IMG/VR virus record: IMGVR_UViG_3300037155_000153
Coordinates: 1 to 46,826 of that record
DNA length: 46,826 nucleotides
Reading direction: 5' to 3' (one strand)
DNA from: a virus
The notes under the pieces: model-generated
Databases searched by the model: none
The model's input: only the letters and a program-made list of their open reading frames with translations
What the model was told of the DNA's origin: nothing
In this document: one piece after another, positions 24,291-32,015 of the stretch
Layout of the letters: every line of letters begins with the position of its first letter
Numbering within the stretch: the first letter of the stretch is position 1
Position numbers and translations under genes: made by a program

Positions 24291-24785
24291 TTAATCCCCT
24301 ATTGCCTGGCGCAGGGCACTGCCTTCAAGATCTGCTTTGAGTTCATTTTTGAAATGACGGATTGCATTTAGGAATTCATCTGTAATGAACTGTTTATAAT
24401 TTTTATTAAGAAAATCGATCATGTTTGTGAGGAGCTCGTACATCATGGGGATCTGATATTTTTTATCAGTGATCTTTTCCATGCTGACGCGAAGTTTTGC
24501 AAGAGCATCAGCATCTTTGGTTGTGAAGCTTTTCCCCTTCTTATCCAGAATGTTACCAATGTGTTTTAATATTTTATTGGCAAGATGCTGGGGGGAAAGT
24601 TTTTCATATTCATCATGAGTGCGTTCTGTGCGTTCTTTATCCCAGCCATTTATTTTGGCCCATAATGAAATTGTTTGAGCTGAGGGATTGCCTTTATATT
24701 TTTTAGATATTGCAAGAGCGGACTTGCCTTCGTCAACATAGAGGAAACGAATCTTGGCTTTTATTTCAGGGGAAAAAGGTTTCAT
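24291..24785 (-). CDS. Small terminase / Mu gp27-like HTH protein
   Basis: 164 residues from ATG 24785 (an upstream in-frame ATG at 24839 would add a poor leader). The N-terminal HTH (SPEIKAKIRFLYVDEGKSAL, then AISKKYKGNPSAQTISLWAKI) is followed by long helices (ITDKKYQIPMMYELLTNMID, then FLNKNYKQFITDEF). First gene of the leftward packaging operon and directly before TerL. Expected to bind the phage end and help the large subunit start packaging. Confidence 0.65.
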   Translation of the reverse strand: MKPFSPEIKAKIRFLYVDEGKSALAISKKYKGNPSAQTISLWAKINGWDKERTERTHDEYEKLSPQHLANKILKHIGNILDKKGKSFTTKDADALAKLRVSMEKITDKKYQIPMMYELLTNMIDFLNKNYKQFITDEFLNAIRHFKNELKADLEGSALRQAIGD

Positions 24786-24965
24786 AATAATATTATTTGT
24801 TATTCGACTTTCGAAAGATAACAGATGCATATAAAGCATTGCAGAGTAATAAGTTCACCTATCTATAGTTGAACACAAACCATTTTCAAATAGATAGGCA
24901 GGGCGTTAATATTGAGTCATGATTTTAAGCGCGTTTGCGCTGTTAATTTTTTAGAAGAATTTTTA
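24786..24965. promoter_or_regulatory. Divergent late control region
   Basis: 180 bp between the leftward packaging operon and rightward capsid/tail operon. It holds a perfect 9-bp inverted repeat, CCTATCTAT (24858-24866) and ATAGATAGG (24890-24898), with a 23-nt spacer. The left arm is part of an imperfect dyad GTTCA...TTGAAC (24853-24874). No TAnnTTTG element is visible on either strand, so late transcription may need a phage activator binding these repeats. Confidence 0.5.
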
Positions 24966-26210
24966 ATGAAAAGTATTTTGGAAAAACTTAAGTCTACACG
25001 CCAGGCACTTGTGAATAAGATATTCAGGAACAGTTCCGCAAAGAACGAACCGAAGTTTTATTACAACGCGATTGAGATAGCTGCCAAAGCTACAGGCGGG
25101 AATGATCCTGAATATATCAAGATAGTTCCAGTAGGTGTTTTCCCAACACACCCGGACGGACCACACGAAATAACCCCAGACCATATTACGGAAATGGCTG
25201 CCAATATAAAAAATGGCGGTACGGACCTGCTTTTTGATTTTGGGCATGATAGTCTTTACTGCATGGGAGCGGAAGCTGCCGGCTGGAGTCCAAAGGATCT
25301 CGTACAGGCAAAGGCGGACGGGCTTTATGTAAAATATCCTGTATTTACAACTGACGGACAGGAGAAGGTAAACGGGAAGGCATATAGATATTTTTCACCC
25401 GTTTACTGTTTAGAGTCATTTGACAAGAACGGAAAAGAGATAGGGGCAATTCTTCACAGCGTTGGTTTGGTTAATACTCCCTACATGGACACAGAGATTG
25501 ACGCGATTGGCAATTCGAAATTCAAAAAAAATAAAATTGAGGATAAAATGAATAAGGCTTTATTAATCTTTTTAGGTTTAGCGGAAACAGCAACTGAAAC
25601 TGAGGTAACTGCGAAATTAAATTCACTGCGTACTGAATTTAAGCTACCTGAAACTGCAACCATGACCGAAATTATAAATGCTGCAACCACAGCCGGGAAA
25701 GAATTTATTAATGCTGCTAAAGTTTGCAAGAACTGCGGCGGAACAATGAAAAAGAATGGATCTGTTTATGAATGCCCGGACTGCGGAGCAACTATCCCGG
25801 TTGATAAAAAGAATTCTGACGTAATGACTCCTGAGGAGATTACTGCTCTTAAGAATTCGGTAATTGGTTTTGAAAAGAAGGAAGCTGACAGATTGAAAGC
25901 TGATGCTGAGGTACTTGTGAATTCAGCGATTGCTGACGGGAAAATTCTTCCTGCATTTAAGGACCAGTTTGTAAATGACGCTGTGAAGAATTTTGCAACC
26001 GTTAAAGCTGACCTGGACGCAAGAATTAAGAATTCAGCATTACCACATAAACCTGAAATTAAAACCGGTGACAAAGTTGATCTTAATGATTCGAATGCTA
26101 TTGCAAATTCCGCAAGAATCTATATGAAAGAAATGGCTGACAAAGGGATAACGATCAGTAATACTGAAGCAGTGAACCATGTGTACCAGGCTGGTGGCGG
26201 AAAGTTATAG
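24966..26210 (+). CDS. Phage protease with nested scaffold (Mu I/Z-like)
   Basis: 414 residues from ATG 24966 (a TTG at 24912 would add 18 poor residues). The protease domain (about 30-185) shows VGVFPTHPDGPHEI, DLLFDFGHDS (candidate catalytic His), AAGWSPKDL, KAYRYFSPVY and HSVGLVNTPYM, as in the Mu I protease family. The rest (from about 195) is scaffold: an alanine/glutamate/lysine-rich helical region, with a zinc ribbon CKNCGG...CPDCGA inserted. An internal in-frame ATG (25548) with GAGG in front may give the scaffold alone. It matures the prohead. Confidence 0.8.
   Translation: MKSILEKLKSTRQALVNKIFRNSSAKNEPKFYYNAIEIAAKATGGNDPEYIKIVPVGVFPTHPDGPHEITPDHITEMAANIKNGGTDLLFDFGHDSLYCMGAEAAGWSPKDLVQAKADGLYVKYPVFTTDGQEKVNGKAYRYFSPVYCLESFDKNGKEIGAILHSVGLVNTPYMDTEIDAIGNSKFKKNKIEDKMNKALLIFLGLAETATETEVTAKLNSLRTEFKLPETATMTEIINAATTAGKEFINAAKVCKNCGGTMKKNGSVYECPDCGATIPVDKKNSDVMTPEEITALKNSVIGFEKKEADRLKADAEVLVNSAIADGKILPAFKDQFVNDAVKNFATVKADLDARIKNSALPHKPEIKTGDKVDLNDSNAIANSARIYMKEMADKGITISNTEAVNHVYQAGGGKL
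25548..26210 (+). CDS. Nested scaffold protein (Mu Z-like internal start)
   Basis: The in-frame ATG at 25548 (MNKALLIFLGLAETATETEV) is preceded by TTGAGGATAAA, a good ribosome-binding site inside the protease gene. Product 220 residues: helical scaffold with a CxxC/CxxC zinc ribbon (CKNCGG, CPDCGA) and a long charged helix. In Mu, gene Z is an internal start within I and makes the scaffold. The spacing and ribosome-binding site here indicate the same device. Confidence 0.6.
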   Translation: MNKALLIFLGLAETATETEVTAKLNSLRTEFKLPETATMTEIINAATTAGKEFINAAKVCKNCGGTMKKNGSVYECPDCGATIPVDKKNSDVMTPEEITALKNSVIGFEKKEADRLKADAEVLVNSAIADGKILPAFKDQFVNDAVKNFATVKADLDARIKNSALPHKPEIKTGDKVDLNDSNAIANSARIYMKEMADKGITISNTEAVNHVYQAGGGKL

Positions 26211-26229
26211 TTAGCAAATATATTCAGGA

Positions 26230-26257
26230 GATCCCCGATTAACTGCGGTCGGGGATG
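26230..26257 (+). repeat. Hairpin after the protease/scaffold gene
   Basis: ATCCCCGA (26231-26238) pairs perfectly with TCGGGGAT (26249-26256) over a 10-nt loop, with no T run after it. Its form (GAGATCCCCG...CGGGGATGACAGGC) resembles widespread chromosomal repetitive elements. It may act as an mRNA barrier or partial terminator before the decoration gene. Confidence 0.6.
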
Positions 26258-26318
26258 ACAGGCAAGACAGATGTTGGAAAGATTGATTATTAAAAATTTA
26301 TAGAGGTAAGTAAAAGCT

Positions 26319-27077
26319 ATGGGAAAAATAAATCATATTAAAAATTTGAACTATACCGCCGAAGGCGCCATTGCTCCTTTCCGGATAGTAAAATTTGGGA
26401 CATCGGACGGAAATGTTTTACAGGCATCTTCATCTGCTGATAAACTGATCGGCGTTTCTCTTCCTGTAGGTGCGAATTCATTCGCCGCTCTTGAGAGACT
26501 GGATATTTGCCGCGCCGGTTTAACTGAAGTTGAATATGGCGGCCAGGTAACACGCGGAGACAGATTAACCGCTGATGCAAACGGGAAAGCTATTGCAATA
26601 ACCGATGCTATGCTTGTGGCTGGTGTTGTTAATTCAATTGGAGTTGCTGAGTCTTCCGGTGTTCTGGGAGATATAGGCGATGTGTTCCTGAACGGTAACA
26701 ATTTTACAATTCTCCCTGGTATTCAGGATTGTACGTTTGTAGTTGGAGCCGAAGGTTCTGACGCAATAATTGTAACCGGCCAGTTGAAAGACGCATCCGG
26801 TAACGCGCTTACTGCAGTTGCTAATGTAAAAGCTTACATATCTGATAATGCTGATGGTTCTACTTTAGAAGTAACCGTACATTCAGGCGCAGTTGCCACA
26901 AGTTCTAAGGGTTTAGCAATTCCGGTAGTGGCGAAGAAAGTGTTTGATGTTGTTACCAATGCAACCGGTGCTTTTGATTTATCATTGACCGAATCAGGGA
27001 CCAAGACAGCTTATTTAGTTGTTGCTCTTCCCGGCGGTTCATTGAAGGTTTCCGGAGCGATAACACACGCGGCCTGA
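26319..27077 (+). CDS. Capsid decoration/stabilisation protein (DUF2190-like)
   Basis: A 252-residue protein. Residues 1-130 have the DUF2190 pattern: AEGAIAPFRIVKFGTSDGNV, DKLIGVSLP, DICRAGLTEVEYGGQVTRGD and a run of small residues. The second half (about 135-252) looks like an immunoglobulin-like fold (VTGQLKDASGNALTAVANVK) that could display on the capsid. It precedes the capsid gene as in related phages. Probably binds the outside of the head. Confidence 0.65.
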   Translation: MGKINHIKNLNYTAEGAIAPFRIVKFGTSDGNVLQASSSADKLIGVSLPVGANSFAALERLDICRAGLTEVEYGGQVTRGDRLTADANGKAIAITDAMLVAGVVNSIGVAESSGVLGDIGDVFLNGNNFTILPGIQDCTFVVGAEGSDAIIVTGQLKDASGNALTAVANVKAYISDNADGSTLEVTVHSGAVATSSKGLAIPVVAKKVFDVVTNATGAFDLSLTESGTKTAYLVVALPGGSLKVSGAITHAA

Positions 27078-27102
27078 GTTTAATAATATAATGCCGAAAA
27101 AA

Positions 27103-27132
27103 CTGGGCTTACCGGGAAAGCCGGAAGCCCAG
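27103..27132 (+). repeat. Strong hairpin after the decoration gene
   Basis: CTGGGCTT (27103-27110) pairs with AAGCCCAG (27125-27132), extended inward by CCGG/CCGG around a GAAAG loop. No T tract follows. It is the second of four hairpins that fill the gaps of the capsid module. Confidence 0.7.
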
Positions 27133-27158
27133 GGCGATATTAAGAGTTCTTTAACATT

Positions 27159-27545
27159 ATGAAGCAGGAATACGGATCTAAAAATTGTGTTGCTGTAGTT
27201 GCCGCCCAGGCATTTGATTCAAGCGTGAGAGACTTTGAAATCTGGTCTGGCACAAAGGCACCGTACAGCATAGCAGAGTTTATAAGATTCGGTTTAAGTA
27301 AAGGATATATAACAGGGTTTTACTGTTTTCAGAAGCCGAAGATTTACTTCGGGAAAATTGTAGAGACTGTTGATATAACTAAAATGGCAGCGCTTGTGAT
27401 CGTAAAGAGTGATTATCAAGAAGACGAAACGCATGCCTGCTATTGGAACGGAGAAAGATTGTTTGATCCGAACCCGGGGAGCCCGGACGGAAGGACGTTG
27501 AAGGAATACGAGATACAGGAGTGGTACCCGATTTTCAAATTGTAA
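27159..27545 (+). CDS. Papain/C39-like cysteine peptidase-like protein
   Basis: A 128-residue protein with an N-terminal Cys in NCVAVVAAQAF (C10), a late His in THACYWNGERLFDPNPGSPD (about 92), and a following Asp/Asn. This order of C, H and D/N with an aliphatic helix after Cys is that of papain-fold and C39-like peptidases. It lies between the decoration and major capsid genes, where no peptidase is usual since the prohead protease is separate. It may process a capsid component or be an inactive fold. Function inferred from motif only. Confidence 0.5.
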   Translation: MKQEYGSKNCVAVVAAQAFDSSVRDFEIWSGTKAPYSIAEFIRFGLSKGYITGFYCFQKPKIYFGKIVETVDITKMAALVIVKSDYQEDETHACYWNGERLFDPNPGSPDGRTLKEYEIQEWYPIFKL

Positions 27546-27575
27546 GTGTAAATAAATTTATTGGAGTAAAAAAAT

Positions 27576-28637
27576 ATGAAGCTGGGAAAAGTTTTTAGCA
27601 AAATGGGTGCTTTTTTAATGACACTGATGGTCATGTTTATGACTGCAGTGCAATTCTGCAATGAAGCAAGGGAAAGAAATTTTCATAGACTTCTTGTTTT
27701 AAGACCTGGAGACGCCGAACCGTTTCCAATGGACACGAGATTATCAGCAATTGTAATTGCTTATAAAAATCAGGATTTGATTGCAGATATAGTTTCACCC
27801 CGTGTACCTGTTGGGTTAAGGATTTTCAAATATATGAAATATAATTTGGCTGAAGGGTTCACCGTTGTTGACAATAAGGTTGGTAGAAAATCACCTGTGA
27901 ATAAAGTTGAATTTTCAGCCACACAGACAACTGACTCAACTATTACTTACGGACTTGGTGATATAGTTCCCCAGGAGGATATTGATAATGCTCCGGCAAA
28001 TTATGATCCGCTTGGAAGAGCTACTGAAGGGATAGCAGATCTGAATGATCTTAACCGGGAAATGAGAACCGCGGCTTTAATTTTTAGTCTCAACAGTTAC
28101 GCCAGCGCGAACAGAATTACACTGTCATCTGCAAATGATAAGTTTTCAGATAAAGTACACTCCACGCCTATCGATGTAATAATGGCAGGATTGGATGCAA
28201 TGATAATGAGAGCAAATACGATGGTGATTGGACAGGCAGCCTGGACAAAACTGAGAACCCATCCACAGATAGTTTCCGCAATATTGGGAAATGCCGGTGT
28301 TACAGGTATTGTAAGTAAACAGCAGGTTGCGGATCTGTTTGAACTTAAGAGTTTAGTTGTGGGACCTGGTTTTGTGAATACACAGAAAAAAGGTCAGACA
28401 CCTGTAATGGCAAGAGTTTGGGGAGGAAATATTTCCCTGATGTATCAAGATCCACTGGCCGATACAAACAACAGAGCAACATTCTCACTTACCGCGCAGT
28501 TTGGGCCTAAGGTTGCTTATTCATATTTCAATAAAGACCTTGGACTCCAGGGCGCTATTGAAGTGAAAGCCGGTGACAATGTGAAAGAATTGTTAACAGC
28601 TCCTGATCTTGGATATTACATAGAAGCTTGCATTTAG
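27576..28637 (+). CDS. Major capsid protein (HK97-fold)
   Basis: A 353-residue protein with the features of an E-type HK97-fold capsid: long extended arm (DAEPFPMDTRLSAIVIAYKN), the SATQTTDSTITYGLGDIVPQ E-loop region, the spine helix, DPLGRATEGIADLNDLNREM, and axial-domain strands (SLVVGPGFVNTQ; VARVWGGNISLMYQ). Residues 1-35 include a hydrophobic segment (GAFLMTLMVMFMTAVQF) that may be a cleaved delta-like region. The gene is flanked by hairpins, consistent with high, separately tuned expression. Confidence 0.75.
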   Translation: MKLGKVFSKMGAFLMTLMVMFMTAVQFCNEARERNFHRLLVLRPGDAEPFPMDTRLSAIVIAYKNQDLIADIVSPRVPVGLRIFKYMKYNLAEGFTVVDNKVGRKSPVNKVEFSATQTTDSTITYGLGDIVPQEDIDNAPANYDPLGRATEGIADLNDLNREMRTAALIFSLNSYASANRITLSSANDKFSDKVHSTPIDVIMAGLDAMIMRANTMVIGQAAWTKLRTHPQIVSAILGNAGVTGIVSKQQVADLFELKSLVVGPGFVNTQKKGQTPVMARVWGGNISLMYQDPLADTNNRATFSLTAQFGPKVAYSYFNKDLGLQGAIEVKAGDNVKELLTAPDLGYYIEACI

Positions 28638-28656
28638 TTCTTCTCCTGTATTGTTG

Positions 28657-28684
28657 AACCGGCTCATGAGAGTCGGTTTATTAT
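28657..28684 (+). terminator. Hairpin after the major capsid gene (possible weak terminator)
   Basis: AACCGGCTC (28657-28665) pairs with GAGTCGGTT (28670-28678) with one G-U pair and an ATGA loop. TATTATAA follows, only a poor T tract. Read-through into the tail genes must occur, so it more likely attenuates. Confidence 0.5.
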
Positions 28685-28726
28685 AACGGAAAATTAAATA
28701 TTTATAAAAAAATTATTGGGTGTCGA

Positions 28727-29416
28727 ATGAAAAGTTGCTTGGTAAAATCGAATATTCTTTACAAGGGAGTTGCTTACGGTCCGGGAGAAACGGCATTGAT
28801 AGCTGACGAGGATTTTGATGGTCTGACGGGTGATCATGTTGAATTATTGGGAAGTGATGGCGTGGGGACCGGAGAGGTTGAGAGCCTTCTTCAGAAACGT
28901 AATACTGATCTGCAGGGAATAATAAACAAACTTGAGGGAGAGAAGGAAAAGCTGACATTAAAAGTTTTTGACCTGGAAAAGAAAACAGCGCTGCAGGATC
29001 TGAATAATAACATAGGAGACAAATCAGCTTATATAACTGATTTGCAAAAAGAAAGAGACGAGCAGATTGCTTTGGTTGAAAAGTTAAAAGCTGAAAACGG
29101 AACTCTTAATCAGGGACTTGAGGATTTTGAAACTGAGGTACAGAAGCTGAAATCAGAGAACGAAAAGCTTACTGCTGATCTGAAAGCGGCTGAGGAGCTG
29201 ATGAATAATGAGAGGCCGAAAGATGATTTGAAAATAAATGTTGAAGCTGATGTTACAGGCCTTAAATCGGCTCTTGAGAAAGCAGGAAAGAAAATTATTC
29301 TTGATGAAGAAGGTCCGGAGGAATCAAAAGTGAATGAAATACTTCCAAATGGACTTAATATAACTGATAGTGAAAGTGCCGCTAAAGAAGTGAATAAAAC
29401 GGAAGAGAAGGATTAG
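28727..29416 (+). CDS. Coiled-coil head protein
   Basis: A 229-residue protein. The first 45 residues (CLVKSNILYKGVAYGPGETA, then LIADEDFDGL) resemble a small beta domain found downstream of capsid genes in phages. Then comes a long coiled coil (about 50-165: LQGIINKLEGEKEKLTLKVF and several LKAENG/LKSENE heptads) and an acidic tail. It could be a minor capsid, head-tail or accessory scaffolding protein. Confidence 0.55.
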   Translation: MKSCLVKSNILYKGVAYGPGETALIADEDFDGLTGDHVELLGSDGVGTGEVESLLQKRNTDLQGIINKLEGEKEKLTLKVFDLEKKTALQDLNNNIGDKSAYITDLQKERDEQIALVEKLKAENGTLNQGLEDFETEVQKLKSENEKLTADLKAAEELMNNERPKDDLKINVEADVTGLKSALEKAGKKIILDEEGPEESKVNEILPNGLNITDSESAAKEVNKTEEKD

Positions 29417-29426
29417 TTTTCTTCGC

Positions 29427-29458
29427 GTCAGCCAAGGTCCGGCACTCCCTTGGCTGAC
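29427..29458 (+). repeat. Strong hairpin ahead of the lysis cassette
   Basis: GTCAGCCAAGG (29427-29437) pairs perfectly over 11 bp with CCTTGGCTGAC (29448-29458) across a 10-nt loop. No T run. It separates head from lysis genes and may attenuate or stabilise transcripts. Confidence 0.7.
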
Positions 29459-29481
29459 ACATTCCTACAACATGGATTATT

Positions 29482-30162
29482 ATGAAAAGTTACAAATTAG
29501 ATGATATAAAAGCGGTATTAGCAAAGAATGCATTTCTTTATACTAATGAAAAGTATCGTTTGAATATTGTTGGGATTCGTTCTAATCCTGGTGTGCCTAA
29601 TGAATTTGATGATGTGCTGGCAGTTTTTTATATGACTCCGGATGGAGTTGCTTTCCACCAGTTTCCTTTTACTACTGATCCGGGCCGTTATTATCTTGAA
29701 AACCCTATCAATGTTGAAGGGACTGCGATACTGAAGGAAGGTCAGTATAATGTTTACCAGGAGGCTTTGCACCGTAACGAGTATATGGCATTGTGCCAGA
29801 GACTTGGACCAGTGATTGTTTACAGAGATCCGGATAGAGACGATGAAGAGGATTTCGGAGGAAAAACTGAATCCGGCATGTTTGGTGTTAATATTCATCA
29901 TGCGGGTGATATCAGTTCATTGGTGAATAAATGGTCCGCCGGCTGCCAGGTGTTTCAGAACCTGAATGACTTCCAGGAGTTTATGAAGCTGGTAGAGAGA
30001 CACAGGCTGAAATTCGGGAATAATTTTACTTATACATTGATCAATGAGAGGGATTTTAAGAGTCTTCCCATTAACGGGGACAATGTTATACCGGCTGAGC
30101 TGGAGAAAATAAACCCGGATTCAATTGATGATGAAATAAAAAAAGATGAGGAGAGCGCGTAA
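29482..30162 (+). CDS. Endolysin-like protein (L,D-transpeptidase-like fold)
   Basis: A 226-residue protein without a signal peptide. Motif INIHH-like VNIHHAGDISSLVNKWSAGCQVF has the His...Ser-x-Gly-Cys order of YkuD-type L,D-transpeptidase folds. The preceding TDPGRYYLENPINVEGTAIL and GQYNVYQEALHRNEYMAL segments are shared by phage proteins of this kind. It is followed at once by a holin-like gene (TAATG overlap), so it is the best candidate for peptidoglycan cleavage at lysis. A peptidase rather than transpeptidase activity would be expected. Confidence 0.6.
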   Translation: MKSYKLDDIKAVLAKNAFLYTNEKYRLNIVGIRSNPGVPNEFDDVLAVFYMTPDGVAFHQFPFTTDPGRYYLENPINVEGTAILKEGQYNVYQEALHRNEYMALCQRLGPVIVYRDPDRDDEEDFGGKTESGMFGVNIHHAGDISSLVNKWSAGCQVFQNLNDFQEFMKLVERHRLKFGNNFTYTLINERDFKSLPINGDNVIPAELEKINPDSIDDEIKKDEESA

Positions 30163-30452
30163 TGGTTTTACAATTTATTTTAACTCCACTTGGTTTATAT
30201 ATAATTGCTTTGACCGGCATGTTTACTCATTTTCTGAAATTAAATATTACCGGGGAAACCTTAGTTGATATAAAAAATTATTTTAATGACCATTTCAGAA
30301 GTACGCTGGTTGCTTTTATAGCTACTTCTGTTGGATTTCTGGGTTATTATTTCATGATGGCCTCCGGAACGAGGGCTGATGTGGCTGCGGTGTTTGCGCT
30401 GGGTTATATGTTCGACTCATTTTTTAACAAATTTACGAGTGCTGCAAAATGA
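30162..30452 (+). CDS. Holin-like membrane protein
   Basis: A 96-residue protein with three hydrophobic segments at about 3-25 (LQFILTPLGLYIIALTGMF), 47-66 (LVAFIATSVGFLGYYFMMA) and 70-86, and a charged C-terminus. Size, topology and its position between endolysin-like and spanin-like genes fit a holin that sets lysis timing by forming holes in the inner membrane. Overlaps both neighbours (TAATG; ATGA). Confidence 0.65.
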   Translation: MVLQFILTPLGLYIIALTGMFTHFLKLNITGETLVDIKNYFNDHFRSTLVAFIATSVGFLGYYFMMASGTRADVAAVFALGYMFDSFFNKFTSAAK

Positions 30453-31165
30453 ATAAGAATTTAATAATTATTGGTTTAATAGGGCTGATATTATCAGGGA
30501 TATTCTTTGGAGGATTCTTTGTTGGGAAGGGATGCAATAAAACAGCAGAGAAACCTGACAGTATTGTTACTGTTGTTAAAGTTGATACTTCGGCAATTGT
30601 AGCAAAGTATTATGCTGAGATGCAGGCGGAACTTACTGCAGAACTGAAACCGATTGTTAAATGGAAAACTATACCGGGCGTAAATGTAAATGTAGATTCA
30701 ATTTATGCTGAAGCGAAAAGATATTGGGAAGAGAAGCTTGCAGGACAATCATTAAATAATTATTCGTTCCTGGCTCATGGAGACTCAACTTTTGAATTAT
30801 TTGACAGCTCAGGCAAAAGCCACGGTACACTGAAAGTGACAGGCGAATATTTCAGCCCGTTACCACTGCACCCGGACGGGAAAATAAGGCTTGGTGCCGA
30901 GGCGAAATTGTTAACGTTTAACAGTAATACTGTAGCGACGGAAACTATAGTTAAAAAGGAATTACCCGAGTGGATATTAGGTGTGGGTGCATCATTGATT
31001 TATCAGGATAGTAAATTTGAGAAACAGCCGTTTGTGAATTTACAGTTTAATAAAAAATTATGGTTTTTATATTTCCAGACAGAAGTAAGACAGAATGTAC
31101 TTTTTGATAATGGGAACGTGAAATTGATTCCGCAATTAAACGCACAAATAGCAATAGGCTTATGA
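30449..31165 (+). CDS. Membrane-anchored envelope protein, spanin candidate
   Basis: A 238-residue protein. It has an N-terminal membrane helix (about 4-27, LIIIGLIGLILSGIFFGGFF), then a helical periplasmic part (VAKYYAEMQAELTAELKPIV), and from about 170 a set of alternating beta strands ending at the C-terminus (PEWILGVGASLIYQDSK, KKLWFLYFQTEVRQ, LNAQIAIGL), as in outer-membrane hairpins. An inner-membrane anchor joined to an outer-membrane-like end, right after the holin, suggests a one-piece spanin for outer-membrane disruption. That is inference; no sequence family recognised. Confidence 0.45.
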   Translation: MNKNLIIIGLIGLILSGIFFGGFFVGKGCNKTAEKPDSIVTVVKVDTSAIVAKYYAEMQAELTAELKPIVKWKTIPGVNVNVDSIYAEAKRYWEEKLAGQSLNNYSFLAHGDSTFELFDSSGKSHGTLKVTGEYFSPLPLHPDGKIRLGAEAKLLTFNSNTVATETIVKKELPEWILGVGASLIYQDSKFEKQPFVNLQFNKKLWFLYFQTEVRQNVLFDNGNVKLIPQLNAQIAIGL

Positions 31166-31338
31166 AAGCATTAGTCAGTTTAATGTGGGGTTTTGGAATT
31201 GTTTTAGGATATGGCCAACTACCTAATATTCCAATTATATATGTAAATGCAATTGCTCCGGTGAAAGATACTCTGGCATGCATATCATTTATTATTGCTA
31301 TAGTCCTTGGATTAAAACAGTTAAGGAAAAAAAGATAA
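31162..31338 (+). CDS. Small membrane protein of the lysis cassette
   Basis: A 58-residue protein with two hydrophobic segments (LVSLMWGFGIVLGYG; ISFIIAIVLGLKQLRKKR) and a basic end. Its ATG overlaps the previous stop (ATGA). Could be a second holin or an antiholin. Confidence 0.5.
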   Translation: MKALVSLMWGFGIVLGYGQLPNIPIIYVNAIAPVKDTLACISFIIAIVLGLKQLRKKR

Positions 31339-31393
31339 GAATTTGAAGTGCCTGATATTAAAGAAAAATTAAAAATTTAAGAGGTTAAGTATT

Positions 31394-32008
31394 ATGGGAA
31401 AGTTATCAGGAAAAGACGGAAGGATTAAATTAGGAACTGCAGTTGCATTGGCAACACCAGGCGCGGTAATAACGAGCGGTGTTTGCACTGTAACCACAGC
31501 AAGCGCACATGGACTGGTAGCAGGGATGTTTGTGCTGCTGAAAGGCGTTACGGGCATGGCTGATCTGAATAACCTTGGAAAAGGTTTTATTGTAGCATCA
31601 GCTCCTACTACAACTACTTTTACTGTAACTCTTACCAGCTCTCAAACCTGGACTTCCGGCGGAACAGCACAGAGGATAATTCCTATAACTGATTGGAGTA
31701 TTGACGGATCAATAGAAACCGGGGACGCAACGGACAGCGAAAGCGGCGCCTTTAAGGATAAAATTGTGGCCGGCCATAAGGACTGGAAGGGCTCATATTC
31801 AGGGCTTGATTATGACGGCGCGGGGCTTCCTCCCTGGGGAGATATTCTTGCTGCTGAACTTGATATTGACGGGACCAATTATTATTCGGGTACTGCAATT
31901 TTTAACGGATGGAAATCTGATGTTAAGGTTGTAGGCGCAAATGCTGTAACCCAGAGCGGAACCTTTGAAGGGACCGGAGTTTTAACAAAAACTAAAACTG
32001 TTTCTTAA
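31394..32008 (+). CDS. Tail tube protein
   Basis: A 204-residue protein: MGKLSGKDGRIKLG start, then ITDWSIDGSIETGDATDSES, GHKDWKGSYSGLDYDGAG and GTAIFNGWKSDVK...GTFEGTGVL, the beta-sandwich pattern of siphophage tail tube proteins. Residues about 25-95 are an insert (TVTTASAHGLVAGMFVLLKG, then VTGMADLNNLGKGFIV) of the kind seen in phage tail add-on domains. Followed by the chaperone and tape measure genes, as in other long-tailed phages. Confidence 0.75.
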   Translation: MGKLSGKDGRIKLGTAVALATPGAVITSGVCTVTTASAHGLVAGMFVLLKGVTGMADLNNLGKGFIVASAPTTTTFTVTLTSSQTWTSGGTAQRIIPITDWSIDGSIETGDATDSESGAFKDKIVAGHKDWKGSYSGLDYDGAGLPPWGDILAAELDIDGTNYYSGTAIFNGWKSDVKVVGANAVTQSGTFEGTGVLTKTKTVS

Positions 32009-32015
32009 GTATTGA

